NCBI RefSeq assembly: GCF_028737255.1
Contig: NZ_JAQZAN010000007.1
Span: forward strand, 1 to 64,000
DNA: 64,000 bases
Source: Actinomycetospora straminea
GTDB taxonomy: Bacteria; Actinomycetota; Actinomycetes; Mycobacteriales; Pseudonocardiaceae
Direction: 5' to 3'
The notes under the pieces were generated by a model, which worked only from the letters and a program-made list of their open reading frames with translations, did no database searches and was not told the DNA's origin. A program made the position numbers and the translations under genes. Positions 12,963 through 22,412 of this stretch are shown one piece after another. The first letter of the stretch is position 1. The number at the start of each line of letters is the position of its first letter.

Positions 12963-15596
12963 TCAGATGAGGTGGTGCCGCCGGGCGAGGGCGACGGCCT
13001 CGCCGCGCGAGCCCGCGCCGAGCTTGGTCAGCACGTGCCGGACGTGGGTCTTGACGGTGTTCTCGCTGACCACCAGCCGCGCGGCGACGGCACGGTTGGA
13101 GGCGCCGTCGGCGAGCAGGCGCAGCACCTCCACCTCGCGCCCGGAGAGCACCTCGGCGCCGCCCGGCACCGGGACGGGGCTCGGGCCGCCGGGACCGTCG
13201 AGGGCGGCGAGCGCCGCCGCCACGGTGCGGCCGCCGACCTCCTCGAGCAGGGGTCGCACCTCGTCCCCGGCCAGCGCGAGCAGGCCGGGCATGCGCCACC
13301 GGCGGGCGGTCTCCACGACCTCGCGGGTCGCCGCCACCGCCTCGGCGTGCCGGGCCGCCGCGGCGAGCACCAGCGCCCGGTCCAGGGACGACGGGACGAG
13401 GTACGGCGCGAGCACCACCGGGCCGCCCTGCTCCAGGCACGCGGCGGCGGCGGCCGGGTCCCCGGCGGCCAGCGCCGCCTGGGCCCGCACGGCGGCCCCC
13501 GCGACCCGGGCGAGCGGGTGCCCGGCGGTGGTGGTGCTCCGCGCCAGGGCGTCGAGCTCCGCGGTGCGGCCCTGGCGGCGCAGGACGCGCGCGAGGAGCG
13601 CGTGGCGCAGGGGGAGGAGGTCGCGGTCGAGGTCGGTGGCGCTCGTGGTGTCGGGGCGGCAGCGGGCCTCGGCGAGGGCGAGGTCGCCGCGCGCGTGGGC
13701 GACGGCCGCCCGGACCCAGTCGAGGGTGGCGCGCAGGTAGGGCAGGCCGCCGAGTCGTTCGGGCAGGTCCGCGGCCTCGGCCACCGCGGTGTCGGCCTCG
13801 TCCCACCGCACGGTGAGCAGCCCGAGGTACGCCCGCTGCACCAGGGTGCCGAGCCGGATCAGCGGCGTCGGGTGCGGGTGCGCCTCGGTGCGCGCCAGGT
13901 GCTCGCCGACGAGGTCGACTCCGCCCTCGTGGCCGATCAGCAGGGGACCGAGGTGCCGGGCCAGCACCTCGAGGACGCCGTCGTCCCCCGACGCGGCCAG
14001 CGTGACGGCGGCCCGGCTGCGGGCGGCGCAGCCCGCCCCGTCGCCGGCGAAGGCGGCCGCGTAGGCGAGGGACACGTGGTGCTCGGCGCGGGCGGCGGGG
14101 GAGAGCGTGGCGAACGCCGGGTCGTCCTCGAGCCCGGCGAGGACCGGGACGAGGCGGGCGTGGTCGGCCGTCGCGACGTGCAGTGCCCGGGCCGCGAGCC
14201 ACCGCGTGACCCGCTCGTCGGGGCCGGCGGCGGTGGCCGCGGCCAGCGCCGGCTCGAGCAGGGCCGTGGCCGCGGCGAGCTCCCCGCGCTGGACCGCGGC
14301 GAACCCCGCCAGCACGCCGAGGCGGGGCCGGGCGGCCACCTCGGCGGGCGGCAGGCGCCGGACCCAGGTCTCGAGGCGGTGGAGCTCGGTGGGGCGGGGG
14401 AAGCCGGTGCCGGCGAGCCCGGCCACCACGTCGGCGGCCTCCCCGGCGGCCCCGGCGGCCAGGAGGTGCTCGACGCGTGCCGCGGGGTCGGTGATCGCCG
14501 CGGCGGCGGCCCGGTGCAGGTCGGGGACGCGGTGCGGCGCCTCGGCGGCGAGGCGACGGCGCAGCGCCGCGCGCAGCAGGTCGTGGTGGCGCAGCAGGGG
14601 CCCGCCGGTCGGGTCGTCGACCGTCTCGTCGCTGCTGTCGGCGACGAGCACCAGCGGGCCGAGCCGGGCGCGGGCGTCCGCGAGCAGGGCCGGCGCGTCG
14701 TCGCGGCCGGTGACCGCGGCGCACACGTGCGGGTCGAGGACGTCGAGCACGGCGGTGTCGAGCAGGAAGCGGCGCAGCTCGGGCGTCGCCGCCCCGAGGA
14801 CCTCGGCGTCGAGGTAGTCGTCGAGCGCGTCCGGCGCGGTGCCGAGCAGGCGCACGCCGGTGGTCCACCCGCCGGCCGCCGCGACCACCGCGCGCACCCG
14901 GTCGCGGGTCAGGCCCAGGCCGAGCCGGTCGTTGAGGAGGACCTCGGCGCGCTCGGGCGAGATGCGCAGGTCGGCGTCGTGCACCTCGTGGACCTGCGCC
15001 CGGGCGCGCAGCCGCGGCATCGGCAGGGGCGGGTCCCGGCGGGCGGTCACCAGCAGGTGCAGCGCGGGCGGGAGGTTGGCGACGAGGTAGTCGAGCACCG
15101 CGCGCACCCCGGGCGCCCCGACGGTGTGCAGGTCGTCGAGCACCAGGAGCAGCGGCGGCGGCTCGGCGACGACCAGGTCGTTGACCAGCACCCCGACCGC
15201 GCGCCGGGGGTCGGCGGACGCGGGCAGCCCGGTGTCGAGCAGCTGGCGCGACCCGGGCAGGCCGCCGTCGACCAGCGGGTCGAGCGCCCGGACGAGGAGC
15301 TCGACCACGCTCGTCGGGTCGTCGTCGAGCTCGTCGAGGCGCAGCCACCCCGAGCGGCGGGCGCTGCGCTCGACCACCGCCGAGGCGAGCGTGCTCTTCC
15401 CGGCGCCCGCGGCCGCGACGACGACCGTCACGGGGACCTCCCCGACAGCGCCCGCGGTCCGCGCGACCAGCTCCTCGTCGGGCACCGTGTCCGGCGCCGG
15501 CGGCGGGCGGAACAGCTTCGTGCGCGGCACCCAGTCCCACCGCGGCGCCCGGACGAGCGGCACCACCGGCGCGGCGTCGCCGGGCTCAGCGGCCAT
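12963..15596 (-). CDS. MalT/LAL-type LuxR family transcriptional regulator
   Basis: 877 aa. A P-loop ATPase (AAAGAGKST at residues 61-69, LLLVLDDLHTV as Walker B) is followed by a long Ala/Leu-rich TPR-like region and a C-terminal LuxR helix-turn-helix (LSGREVEVLRLLADGASNRA then SENTVKTHVRHVLTKLGAGS). The N-terminus PRTKLFRPP is the typical start of MalT-like STAND regulators. These proteins bind an inducer and ATP, oligomerise and activate transcription. The target is unknown; the small membrane protein downstream is the nearest candidate. Confidence 0.9.
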   Translation of the reverse strand: MAAEPGDAAPVVPLVRAPRWDWVPRTKLFRPPPAPDTVPDEELVARTAGAVGEVPVTVVVAAAGAGKSTLASAVVERSARRSGWLRLDELDDDPTSVVELLVRALDPLVDGGLPGSRQLLDTGLPASADPRRAVGVLVNDLVVAEPPPLLLVLDDLHTVGAPGVRAVLDYLVANLPPALHLLVTARRDPPLPMPRLRARAQVHEVHDADLRISPERAEVLLNDRLGLGLTRDRVRAVVAAAGGWTTGVRLLGTAPDALDDYLDAEVLGAATPELRRFLLDTAVLDVLDPHVCAAVTGRDDAPALLADARARLGPLVLVADSSDETVDDPTGGPLLRHHDLLRAALRRRLAAEAPHRVPDLHRAAAAAITDPAARVEHLLAAGAAGEAADVVAGLAGTGFPRPTELHRLETWVRRLPPAEVAARPRLGVLAGFAAVQRGELAAATALLEPALAAATAAGPDERVTRWLAARALHVATADHARLVPVLAGLEDDPAFATLSPAARAEHHVSLAYAAAFAGDGAGCAARSRAAVTLAASGDDGVLEVLARHLGPLLIGHEGGVDLVGEHLARTEAHPHPTPLIRLGTLVQRAYLGLLTVRWDEADTAVAEAADLPERLGGLPYLRATLDWVRAAVAHARGDLALAEARCRPDTTSATDLDRDLLPLRHALLARVLRRQGRTAELDALARSTTTAGHPLARVAGAAVRAQAALAAGDPAAAAACLEQGGPVVLAPYLVPSSLDRALVLAAAARHAEAVAATREVVETARRWRMPGLLALAGDEVRPLLEEVGGRTVAAALAALDGPGGPSPVPVPGGAEVLSGREVEVLRLLADGASNRAVAARLVVSENTVKTHVRHVLTKLGAGSRGEAVALARRHHLI

Positions 15597-15694
15597 CGGG
15601 GTCCACCGGCCGCTCCGCCGTCGCCGCGGGCCGCGCCGTCCTGCTCATCGCGGTCATCGTGCCAGCGCGCGACGGTCGGCGGGAGCCGCCTCGA

Positions 15695-16588
15695 TCAGGC
15701 GAGGCGGCGCAGGACCTCGCGGACCAGGTCGAGGGTCGCGTCGAGGCCGCGCGCGACGTACAGGAGGTCGACGAACACGTCGGTGAACCCCGTGGCGTCG
15801 ACGAGGCGCCGGGTGCCGTCGGCGATCGCGGCCGCGTCGGCGCCCGCGTCGACGTTGACCCGCAGCGCGGTGCCGACCTCGGCGGGGTCGCGGCCGGCCT
15901 CGGTGGCGGCGCCGTCGACGTTGGCGCGGAACCGCCGCAGCGCCCGGGCCTGGCCCTCGATGTCGACGCCGGGCAGGCGGCCGACCGGCAGCCACCCGTC
16001 GGCGCGGCGCCCGACGCGGCGCAGCGCGGACTCCGTCCACGCCGAGAGGTAGAGCGCCGGGCGCTCGCGCGGGGTGTCGACGTGCGCGGCGGGCAGGGGG
16101 AAGCGCGGGCCGGTCAGGGGCGCGGGGGTGTCCGACCAGAGCGTGTCGAGGCCGTCGAGCAGCTCGTCGAGGCGGGCGCCGCGGTGGTCGAAGTCGAGAC
16201 CGGCGCCGGCGTACTCCTCGGGCGACCAGCCGATGCCCAGGCCGGCGACCAGCCGCCCGCGGGCGATGGCGCTGATCGTGCCGAGCGAGCGGGCGAGCAC
16301 CGCGGGCGGGTAGAGCGGGCCGACGAGCACGCTGGTGCCGAGGGTCGCGCGCGACGTCGCCGACGCCGCGACCGCGAGCAGCGCGAACGGGTCGAGGGCG
16401 CGGCGGAACTCGGCCGGGATCGTGTCGGTGCCCGCGTAGCCGACCTGCGGGTCGACGGCGGCGAGCAGGCGGTCGCCGACCCACAGGCTCGCGGCCCCGG
16501 CCACCTCGGCCGCGGCGGCGAAGTCGCCGATCCGGTCGGCCTCGTCGGCGGCGTCCCCGAACTGCGGCAACGTGGTCCCCAGGCGCAC
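15695..16588 (-). CDS. LLM class (luciferase-like) F420- or FMN-dependent oxidoreductase
   Basis: 297 aa, TIM-barrel of the bacterial luciferase family: starts [12 protein letters not shown], then [30 protein letters not shown] and [20 protein letters not shown], the usual conserved blocks. I prefer the GTG at 16588 to the ATG 9 nt upstream, because family members start [11 protein letters not shown] and because CAGAAT lies exactly 7 nt before this GTG. Substrate unknown. Divergent from ald, with a 68-bp gap. Confidence 0.85.
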   Translation of the reverse strand: MRLGTTLPQFGDAADEADRIGDFAAAAEVAGAASLWVGDRLLAAVDPQVGYAGTDTIPAEFRRALDPFALLAVAASATSRATLGTSVLVGPLYPPAVLARSLGTISAIARGRLVAGLGIGWSPEEYAGAGLDFDHRGARLDELLDGLDTLWSDTPAPLTGPRFPLPAAHVDTPRERPALYLSAWTESALRRVGRRADGWLPVGRLPGVDIEGQARALRRFRANVDGAATEAGRDPAEVGTALRVNVDAGADAAAIADGTRRLVDATGFTDVFVDLLYVARGLDATLDLVREVLRRLA

Positions 16589-16595
16589 GGAGATC

Positions 16596-16601
16596 ATTCT
16601 G
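16596..16601 (-). promoter_or_regulatory. -10 box (CAGAAT) of leaderless LLM gene
   Basis: CAGAAT on the minus strand ends 7 nt before the GTG at 16588. Together with the ald promoter it forms a compact back-to-back pair of leaderless promoters. Confidence 0.4.
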
Positions 16602-16644
16602 GCCCGGCCGCGCGCGGCGGGCGCTGCGGGCCCCGGCGTCCCGC

Positions 16645-16650
16645 TATGGT
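16645..16650 (+). promoter_or_regulatory. -10 box (TATGGT) of leaderless ald
   Basis: TATGGT is followed by 6 nt and the ald ATG, with no Shine-Dalgarno before the ATG. This fits leaderless transcription. Confidence 0.55.
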
Positions 16651-16656
16651 CCGGCC

Positions 16657-17781
16657 ATGAAGGTGGGCGTGCCGCGGGAGGTCAAGGACCACGAGGACCG
16701 GGTGGCGCTGACGCCCATCGGCGTGACCGAGCTCGGACGCCGCGGCCACGAGGTCGTCGTCGAGGCCGGCGCGGGCGAGGGGTCCGCCATCACCGACGAC
16801 GCCTTCCGCGAGGCCGGGGCGACGATCCTCGAGCGGGCCGACGACGTGTGGGCGTCGAGCGACCTGCTGCTCAAGGTCAAGGAGCCCGTGCCCGAGGAGT
16901 ACCACCGGCTGCGCCGCGGGCAGGTGCTGTTCACCTACCTGCACCTCGCGGCGTCGCGGGAGTGCACGCAGGCGCTCCTGGACGCCGGGGCGACCGCCGT
17001 CGCGTACGAGACCGTGCAGACCGCCGACGGCGCGCTGCCGCTGCTCGCGCCGATGAGCGAGATCGCCGGGCGCATGGCGCCGCAGGTCGGCGCGCACCAC
17101 CTGGAGAACGCGCAGGGCGGGCGCGGCGTGCTGCTCGGCGGCGTGCCCGGCGTGCGCCCGGGCCGCGTCGCGGTCATCGGCGCCGGGACCTCGGGGCTCG
17201 CGGCCACGACGATCGCGGTCGGGCTGCGGGCGTCGGTCGAGGTGCTCGACACCAACGTCCGGGCCCTGCGCCGCGTCGACGAGATCTTCTCCGGTGCCGT
17301 GCGCACCGTGCTCTCCAGCGCACCGGAGGTCGAGCGCGCCTGCCGCGAGGCGGACCTCGTCATCGGCGCCGTGCTCGTGCCCGGCGCGCGGGCCCCGGTG
17401 CTCGTGTCGTCGGAGCTGGTGGGGCAGATGCGGCGCGGGTCGGTGCTCGTCGACCTCGCCGTCGACCAGGGCGGCTGCTTCGCCGACACCCACCCCACCA
17501 CGCACGCCGAGCCGACGTACCGCGTGCACGACTCGATCTTCTACTGCGTCGCCAACGTCCCGGGCGCGGTCCCGACGACCTCGACCCGCGCGCTCACCGG
17601 CGTCACGCTGCCCTACGTGCTCGCGCTCGCCGACCAGGGACTGGCCAAGGCCGCGGCCGCCGACCCCGCACTCGCGAAGGGCGTCAACGTCGTCGACGGC
17701 GAGCTGACCACCCCCGCGGTCGGCGCCGCGCACGACCTGCCCGTCCGCGAGCTCTCCGAGGTGCTGCCGGGGGTGGCGTGA
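16657..17781 (+). CDS. ald: Alanine dehydrogenase
   Basis: 374 aa, normal length. Converts L-alanine and NAD to pyruvate, ammonia and [24 protein letters not shown] is the family start; KVKEP carries the catalytic Lys, TYLHLAAS the catalytic His, [10 protein letters not shown] the NAD-binding Gly motif and [10 protein letters not shown] the catalytic Asp. Transcript probably leaderless. Its stop overlaps the xerD start by 4 bp; an ald-xerD neighbourhood is also known from Streptomyces. Confidence 0.95.
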   Translation: MKVGVPREVKDHEDRVALTPIGVTELGRRGHEVVVEAGAGEGSAITDDAFREAGATILERADDVWASSDLLLKVKEPVPEEYHRLRRGQVLFTYLHLAASRECTQALLDAGATAVAYETVQTADGALPLLAPMSEIAGRMAPQVGAHHLENAQGGRGVLLGGVPGVRPGRVAVIGAGTSGLAATTIAVGLRASVEVLDTNVRALRRVDEIFSGAVRTVLSSAPEVERACREADLVIGAVLVPGARAPVLVSSELVGQMRRGSVLVDLAVDQGGCFADTHPTTHAEPTYRVHDSIFYCVANVPGAVPTTSTRALTGVTLPYVLALADQGLAKAAAADPALAKGVNVVDGELTTPAVGAAHDLPVRELSEVLPGVA

Positions 17782-18704
17782 CCGCGCCGGCCTCCGCCGT
17801 CCGCGTCTACCTCGACCACCTGCTCGTCGAGCGCGGCACGGCGGAGAACACGCTGGCGTCCTACCGCCGCGACCTCGCGCGCTACCTCGAGCACCTCGAC
17901 GCCGCCGGCGTCACCGATCTCGCCGACGTCACCGAGCGCCACGTCGGCGACTTCCTCGTGGCCCTGCGCACCGGTGCCGGCGGGCGGGCGCCGCTGGCGA
18001 CGGCGTCGGCGACGCGGGCGGTCGTCGCGGTCCGGGGTCTGCACCGCTTCGCGCTGGCCGAGGGCATGGTCGCGGTGGACGTGGCGCGCGAGGTGCACCC
18101 GCCCGCCCCGCCGCGCCGGCTGCCGAAGGCGCTGGACGTCGCGACGGTCGACCGGCTGCTGACCACGCGCGGGGGCGAGTCCGACGACGTCGCCGGCGTG
18201 CGCGACCGCGCCCTGCTCGAGCTGCTCTACTCCACGGGCGCGCGGATCTCCGAGGCCGTCGGGCTGGACGTCGACGACGTCGACACCACCGAGCGGTCGG
18301 TGCGCCTGGCCGGCAAGGGCGGCAAGCAGCGGATCGTGCCGATCGGTCGGCCGGCGCTCGCGGCGCTCGAGGCCTACCGCGTGCGGGCCCGCCCGGCGCT
18401 GGCGGCGCGGGGGAGGGGCACGCCGGCGCTGTTCCTCAACGCCCGCGGGGCGCGCCTGTCGCGCCAGAGCGCCTGGGCGTCGCTGCGCGAGGCCGCCGAC
18501 CGGGCGGGCGTCGCCGGCGCGATCTCCCCGCACACCCTGCGGCACTCGTTCGCCACGCACCTGCTCGACGGCGGCGCCGACCTGCGCGTGGTGCAGGAGC
18601 TGCTCGGGCACGCCTCGGTGACCACGACGCAGATCTACACCCAGGTCACCGTCGACACCCTGCGCGAGGTCTTCGCGATGGCGCACCCGCGGGCCCGTAT
18701 GTGA
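17778..18704 (+). CDS. xerD: Tyrosine recombinase XerD
   Basis: 308 aa. Resolves chromosome dimers at dif with XerC. N-terminal SAM-like domain ([22 protein letters not shown]); catalytic domain with Arg in [10 protein letters not shown], Lys in [22 protein letters not shown] (His-x-x-Arg), [11 protein letters not shown] (His) and Tyr in IYTQV, so all active-site residues are present. GTG overlaps the ald stop. Position upstream of parA-scpA-scpB matches Rv1701. The stop codon lies inside a large hairpin. Confidence 0.93.
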   Translation: MTAPASAVRVYLDHLLVERGTAENTLASYRRDLARYLEHLDAAGVTDLADVTERHVGDFLVALRTGAGGRAPLATASATRAVVAVRGLHRFALAEGMVAVDVAREVHPPAPPRRLPKALDVATVDRLLTTRGGESDDVAGVRDRALLELLYSTGARISEAVGLDVDDVDTTERSVRLAGKGGKQRIVPIGRPALAALEAYRVRARPALAARGRGTPALFLNARGARLSRQSAWASLREAADRAGVAGAISPHTLRHSFATHLLDGGADLRVVQELLGHASVTTTQIYTQVTVDTLREVFAMAHPRARM

Positions 18705-18744
18705 GTGATCTTCCCGGCCATAGCCGGGAAAATCACTCACATAC
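18697..18744. terminator. 22-bp-stem palindrome containing the xerD stop codon
   Basis: The arms 18697-18718 and 18723-18744 pair over 22 bp with a single C/A mismatch and a 4-nt CATA loop. It begins GTATGTGAGTGATC and contains the TGA of xerD (18702-18704); the convergent P450 gene ends 7 bp beyond. It shares the GTGNGTGATC arm start with the palindrome at 20874-20915. Confidence 0.8.
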
Positions 18745-18750
18745 CTCCGG

Positions 18751-20205
18751 TCAGCCCAGCGGCTCCAGGCGCAGGGGGAGGCCGTCGGCGGGCACGGGCA
18801 GCGAGGTGTTGTCCCAGCGCGGGGTGTAGCCCGGCGCGACGGTGATGCGGTGGTGGCGCAACAGCTCGTGCAGGATCGCCGTCACCTCGAGCGAACCGAA
18901 CAGCATGCCCAGGCACTTGTGCACGCCGCCGCCGAACGGGATCCAGGCGTCGCGGTGGCCCTTGTCCTCGCGGCGGTGCTCGGCGAAGCGCTCGGGGTCG
19001 AAGACGTCGGGGTCGGTCCAGATCGCCGGGTCGAAGTGGTTCGCCGCGCCCGCGGCCATGACCAGCTGGCCCGCCGGGAGGTGGTGGCCGAGCAGGGCGG
19101 TGTCGCGCGTCGTGCGCCGCATGACCACCGGCACCGGCGCGGCCAGACGCAGCGACTCCCGGATGACCAGGTCCAACGTCGTCAGCGACTCGAGCGCGGC
19201 CCGGTCCGGGGGTGCGTCACCGAGCGCCAGCGACTCCGCCCGCGCCCGCTCCTGCCACGCCGGGTTGGCGGCGAGGTAGTAGGCGGCGGCCGCGCTGGTG
19301 ATCGTCGACGTGTCGTGGGCGGCCATCATCAGGAAGATCATGTGGTTGACGACGTCGTCGTCGGTGAACGCCTCGCCCTCCGGGGTGCGGGCGCGGCACA
19401 GGGCGGCGAACAGGTCGTCGCCGTCGCTCTCCCGCTTGCCCGGCAGCGCCGCGCGGAAGTACCGCTCGAGCAGCGCCCGCCCGCGCAGGCCGGCCCGGAA
19501 GCGGGTGCCGGGCAGGTCGCGGCGCACGATCGCGCTCGCCGCCTGCACGCACGCCATGAACGCCTCGTTGACGGCCTCGGCCTCGGGGCCCGAGCGGTCG
19601 TCCATGAAGACGTGGGTGGCGACGTCGAGGGTCAGCCGCTTGAGCATCGGGTAGATGCGCACCTCGCGGCCGCGGGGCCAGGTCGGGATGGCCTCGCGCA
19701 GCACCGGCACCGTGCGGTCGACGTACCCGCGCACCCGCGGCGCCGTGAACGCCTCCTGCATGACACGCCGGTGCACGCGGTGCTCGTCGCCGTCGAGGAG
19801 CATGAGCCCGCGGTGGAAGAAGTCGTCGACGAGGAACCGCCAGCCGTCCTGCGAGTACGCCTTCTCCGGGTTCGTCAGCACGGCGTGGGTGGCCTCGGGG
19901 CCGGCGGCGATGACGACGTGCTCGCCCGCGAACCCGCACCACGACACCGGCCCCAGCGTCGCGTGCCGGGCGCGGGTGAAGGCGTGGCCGAAGCGGATGT
20001 AGGTCAGCGTGTGCCCGACGACGGGCGGGCCGGCGTCCCCGGGGACGGCGTCCAGGCCCGAGCCGGCGGGCGGTTGCGCGAGCGGCACGACGCGACGCGG
20101 CCGCGACCGCTCCAGGATGCGGCGGTCGACGCCCGTCGGCATCGGCGTGAGCACGACGGACGACAGGCGCTCGCCCGTCGCGGTGCGGACCACGGACACG
20201 GCCAC
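18751..20205 (-). CDS. Cytochrome P450 monooxygenase
   Basis: 484 aa. AAHDTST is the I-helix oxygen-activation motif, ESLR the ExxR motif, FDPERF the PERF-like motif and FGGGVHKCLG the heme-binding loop with its Cys ligand. It lacks a membrane anchor. Divergent from a TetR gene, an arrangement also seen for M. tuberculosis cyp136, but I cannot assign the subfamily or the substrate. GGAG touches the GTG at 20205, so the GTG two codons later (20199), with better spacing, may be the true start. Confidence 0.9.
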   Translation of the reverse strand: MAVSVVRTATGERLSSVVLTPMPTGVDRRILERSRPRRVVPLAQPPAGSGLDAVPGDAGPPVVGHTLTYIRFGHAFTRARHATLGPVSWCGFAGEHVVIAAGPEATHAVLTNPEKAYSQDGWRFLVDDFFHRGLMLLDGDEHRVHRRVMQEAFTAPRVRGYVDRTVPVLREAIPTWPRGREVRIYPMLKRLTLDVATHVFMDDRSGPEAEAVNEAFMACVQAASAIVRRDLPGTRFRAGLRGRALLERYFRAALPGKRESDGDDLFAALCRARTPEGEAFTDDDVVNHMIFLMMAAHDTSTITSAAAAYYLAANPAWQERARAESLALGDAPPDRAALESLTTLDLVIRESLRLAAPVPVVMRRTTRDTALLGHHLPAGQLVMAAGAANHFDPAIWTDPDVFDPERFAEHRREDKGHRDAWIPFGGGVHKCLGMLFGSLEVTAILHELLRHHRITVAPGYTPRWDNTSLPVPADGLPLRLEPLG

Positions 20206-20237
20206 CTCCGGGGCGTGGGCTGGTGCCCGGAACGCTA

Positions 20238-20272
20238 GACACAGACGGCGTTCGTGTCCACGGGGCAGACAC
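20238..20272. promoter_or_regulatory. Candidate TetR operator in the P450/tetR intergenic region
   Basis: GACAC (20238-20242), GTGTC (20254-20258) and GACAC (20268-20272) form two overlapping inverted repeats around GGCGTTC and CACGGGGCA. They lie between the divergent P450 start (20205) and TetR start (20301), where a local regulator would bind. Confidence 0.45.
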
Positions 20273-20288
20273 GGAGGTGGTGAACGTC

Positions 20289-20294
20289 TACCCT
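20289..20294 (+). promoter_or_regulatory. -10 box (TACCCT) of leaderless tetR
   Basis: TACCCT followed by 6 nt and GTG at 20301; supports that GTG as the start. Confidence 0.4.
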
Positions 20295-20300
20295 CGCGCC

Positions 20301-20882
20301 GTGCCCAGCTCCTTCGCCGCCCGCACCCGGGGACTCGTGCGCGACGAGGCGCAGGAGCGGGCCGCGGAGCTGCTGGTCGCCGGCGGCTGGCGCGGGCTGC
20401 GGCTGCAGGACGTCGCCGACGGCATCGGGGTCAGCCGCCAGACGCTCTACAACGAGTTCGCGAGCAAGCAGGGCCTGGCCGCGGCGCTGGTCCTGCGCCG
20501 GACCGAGGAGTTCCTGGGCGAGCTCGAGGCGGCGCTCGACGGCGAGGACGACCTGTACCGCGCCTGGTCGTCGGCCGTGCGGACCACGCTCGACACGACC
20601 GCCCGCGACCCCCTGCTGCGCGTGCTGCTCACCGGCCAGGGCGCCGAGGAGCTGCTGCCGCTGCTGACCAGCGAGGCCGAGCCGCTGGTGGCCGCGGCGC
20701 GGGACCGGGCCGCGGCCTTCCTCACCCGCCGGCGACCCGGGCTCGACGCGGCCACCACGACCGCGGCCGCCGAGATCGCCGCGCGGCTCACGATCAGCCA
20801 CGTCGTGCTGCCGCTGCACCCGCCCGACGTCGTCGCCGACCAGATCGCGACGACGGTGGTCCGCTACCTGGATCGTGCGTGA
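20301..20882 (+). CDS. TetR family transcriptional regulator
   Basis: 193 aa from GTG. The N-terminal helix-turn-helix is RLQDVADGIGVSRQTLYNEF; the rest is the all-helical ligand and dimer domain. Upstream in-frame starts exist (20223, 20280), but 20301 gives the usual short lead before the DNA-binding domain and fits a leaderless promoter. It probably represses itself and the divergent P450 through the GACAC/GTGTC repeats. Its stop codon is inside the palindrome shared with the convergent transporter gene. Confidence 0.85.
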   Translation: MPSSFAARTRGLVRDEAQERAAELLVAGGWRGLRLQDVADGIGVSRQTLYNEFASKQGLAAALVLRRTEEFLGELEAALDGEDDLYRAWSSAVRTTLDTTARDPLLRVLLTGQGAEELLPLLTSEAEPLVAAARDRAAAFLTRRRPGLDAATTTAAAEIAARLTISHVVLPLHPPDVVADQIATTVVRYLDRA

Positions 20883-20915
20883 TCTCCTGAGCCATGGCTC
20901 AGGAGATCACGCACG
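20874..20915. terminator. Perfect 42-bp palindrome holding the stop codons of both convergent genes
   Basis: Every base from 20874 to 20915 pairs with its mirror partner around CCATGG. The TetR gene stop (20880-20882) and the MFS gene stop (20907-20909 on the minus strand) are mirror images within it, so both genes end CGTGCGTGA. It starts GTGCGTGATC, like the xerD-end element. It should work as a terminator in both directions. Confidence 0.85.
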
Positions 20916-22166
20916 TGCCGGCGCCCGGCCCACCAGCACGACACCCAGGGCGCCGAGGGCGGCGACGAGGGCGAAGACGTAGAAGCCCCAGGGGTAGGCG
21001 ACGCCGGCCTGGAGCAGCGCGCCGCCGATGATCGGCCCGCTGATCGCGCCGAGCCGCCCGACCCCGCTGGCCGTGCCCAGCGCCGTGCCCCGCACCTCGG
21101 CGGGATAGAGCTGCGACACGTAGGCGTACACCAGCACCTGTGCCGAGAACACGAAGATGCCGGCGAGCAGCACGCTGACGTACACGCCGATGCCGGGCAG
21201 CCGGATCGACAGGAGCGCGAGGAAGAGGGTCGCCGCGGCGAACCAGGCGATGGTCGCCGGACGGACGCCGATCCGGTTGGCGACGGTGCCCGCGAGCAGC
21301 AGGCCCAGGATGGCGCCGACGTTGAGCACGAGCAGCAGGGCCAGCGCGGCGCCGAGCTCGTAGCCCGCCGAGCGCATGATCTCGGGCAGCCAGGTGTTGA
21401 GGCCGTAGACCAGCAGCAGGCCCATGAACGACGAGATCCAGAACGCGATGGTCGGGCGCGCGAGGCCCTCGCGGAAGAGCGTCGCGACCGGGTTGCGGCG
21501 CTCGCTGCGGGCACCGCGCCAGCTCGAGTCCCGCGACCCGCCCCGGCGCTCCAGGTACTCCGCCGACTCCGGCAGCCGCATGATGATCAGCGGCAGCAGC
21601 ACCACCGCCGGGATCGCGCCGGCCACGAACATCGCCTGCCAGCCCAGCGAGCTGATGAGCAGGATGCCGAGCAGCGCGGTCAGCACCGCGCCGACGTGGT
21701 AGCCGGTCATGAGGATCGTCGTGGCGCTGCTGCCGCGGCCCCGCGGTGCGTACTCGGCGACGAGCGCCAATGCGACCGGCAGCACCCCGCCGAGGCCGAG
21801 GCCCGCGAGGAAGCGCAGCACGCCCAGCACCTCGGGGTTCGGGGCGAAGGCGCACGCCAGCGTGAGCACCGAGAAGCCGGCGACCGTCCAGATCATCGTC
21901 GCCCGGCGCCCGATGACGTCGGCGATCGGCCCGACGGCCAGGGCGCCGGCCATGACGCCGAGCAGGCCGACGGTGACGACCACCGAGGCGCCGGCGGGGT
22001 CGAGGTCCCAGCTCGGGTCGCGCAGCAGGACCGGCAGCACGACGCCGAGGACGACGAGGTCGAAGCCCTCGAGGGCCACGGCGGACCAGCACAGCGGGCG
22101 CACCCAGCCCGCGCCGGGGCTGCGGGTGCCCGGGCCGGGCGCGGCGGTGGTCGGCTCGGTCGTCAT
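20907..22166 (-). CDS. MFS transporter, aromatic acid:H+ symporter (AAHS) type
   Basis: 419 aa, about 12 membrane helices. EGFDLVVLGVVLPVLL in helix 1 (with the charged D typical of AAHS carriers such as PcaK/BenK), GPIADVIGRRATMI in loop 2-3, GLGLGGVLPVALALVAEYAP in helices 4-5. Residues 200-220 form an Arg-rich cytoplasmic loop. Substrates are likely aromatic carboxylates, which would fit the neighbouring P450, but this is inference. It sits in the xerD-parA gap, a place that also carries accessory genes in mycobacteria. Confidence 0.85.
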   Translation of the reverse strand: MTTEPTTAAPGPGTRSPGAGWVRPLCWSAVALEGFDLVVLGVVLPVLLRDPSWDLDPAGASVVVTVGLLGVMAGALAVGPIADVIGRRATMIWTVAGFSVLTLACAFAPNPEVLGVLRFLAGLGLGGVLPVALALVAEYAPRGRGSSATTILMTGYHVGAVLTALLGILLISSLGWQAMFVAGAIPAVVLLPLIIMRLPESAEYLERRGGSRDSSWRGARSERRNPVATLFREGLARPTIAFWISSFMGLLLVYGLNTWLPEIMRSAGYELGAALALLLVLNVGAILGLLLAGTVANRIGVRPATIAWFAAATLFLALLSIRLPGIGVYVSVLLAGIFVFSAQVLVYAYVSQLYPAEVRGTALGTASGVGRLGAISGPIIGGALLQAGVAYPWGFYVFALVAALGALGVVLVGRAPARA

Positions 22167-22362
22167 CGCTCAGGTCCTCGTGGTCGACGGACGGCAGGGG
22201 AAGCGGAGAGTATGCGAGCGGTCACACCACGGCGTCGCCACCTCTTCCGTTGACCGGGAGATCGTGACGGATCGGGCAGGGACACGTGGCCCTCGGTCAC
22301 GGACGTGACGCAGCCCGCGGCGTGCTCGGCGCGTCGCGCACCAGCGTGGGGGACGCCGTGCC

Positions 22363-22368
22363 TACGCT
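22363..22368 (+). promoter_or_regulatory. Candidate -10 (TACGCT) for parA-scpAB
   Basis: TACGCT lies 44 nt before the parA ATG, leaving room for a leader with a good Shine-Dalgarno (GGGAGGG near 22399-22405). No strong -35 is seen. Confidence 0.4.
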
Positions 22369-22412
22369 GATCGCACGAGCACGCGGCCGGGCACGCGAGG
22401 GAGGGACACGCG

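Noticed and set aside
12963..15600. Very long plus-strand frame opposite the LuxR-type regulator
   Set aside because: It contains no recognisable domain, while the minus strand shows a complete MalT-like protein with P-loop and HTH.
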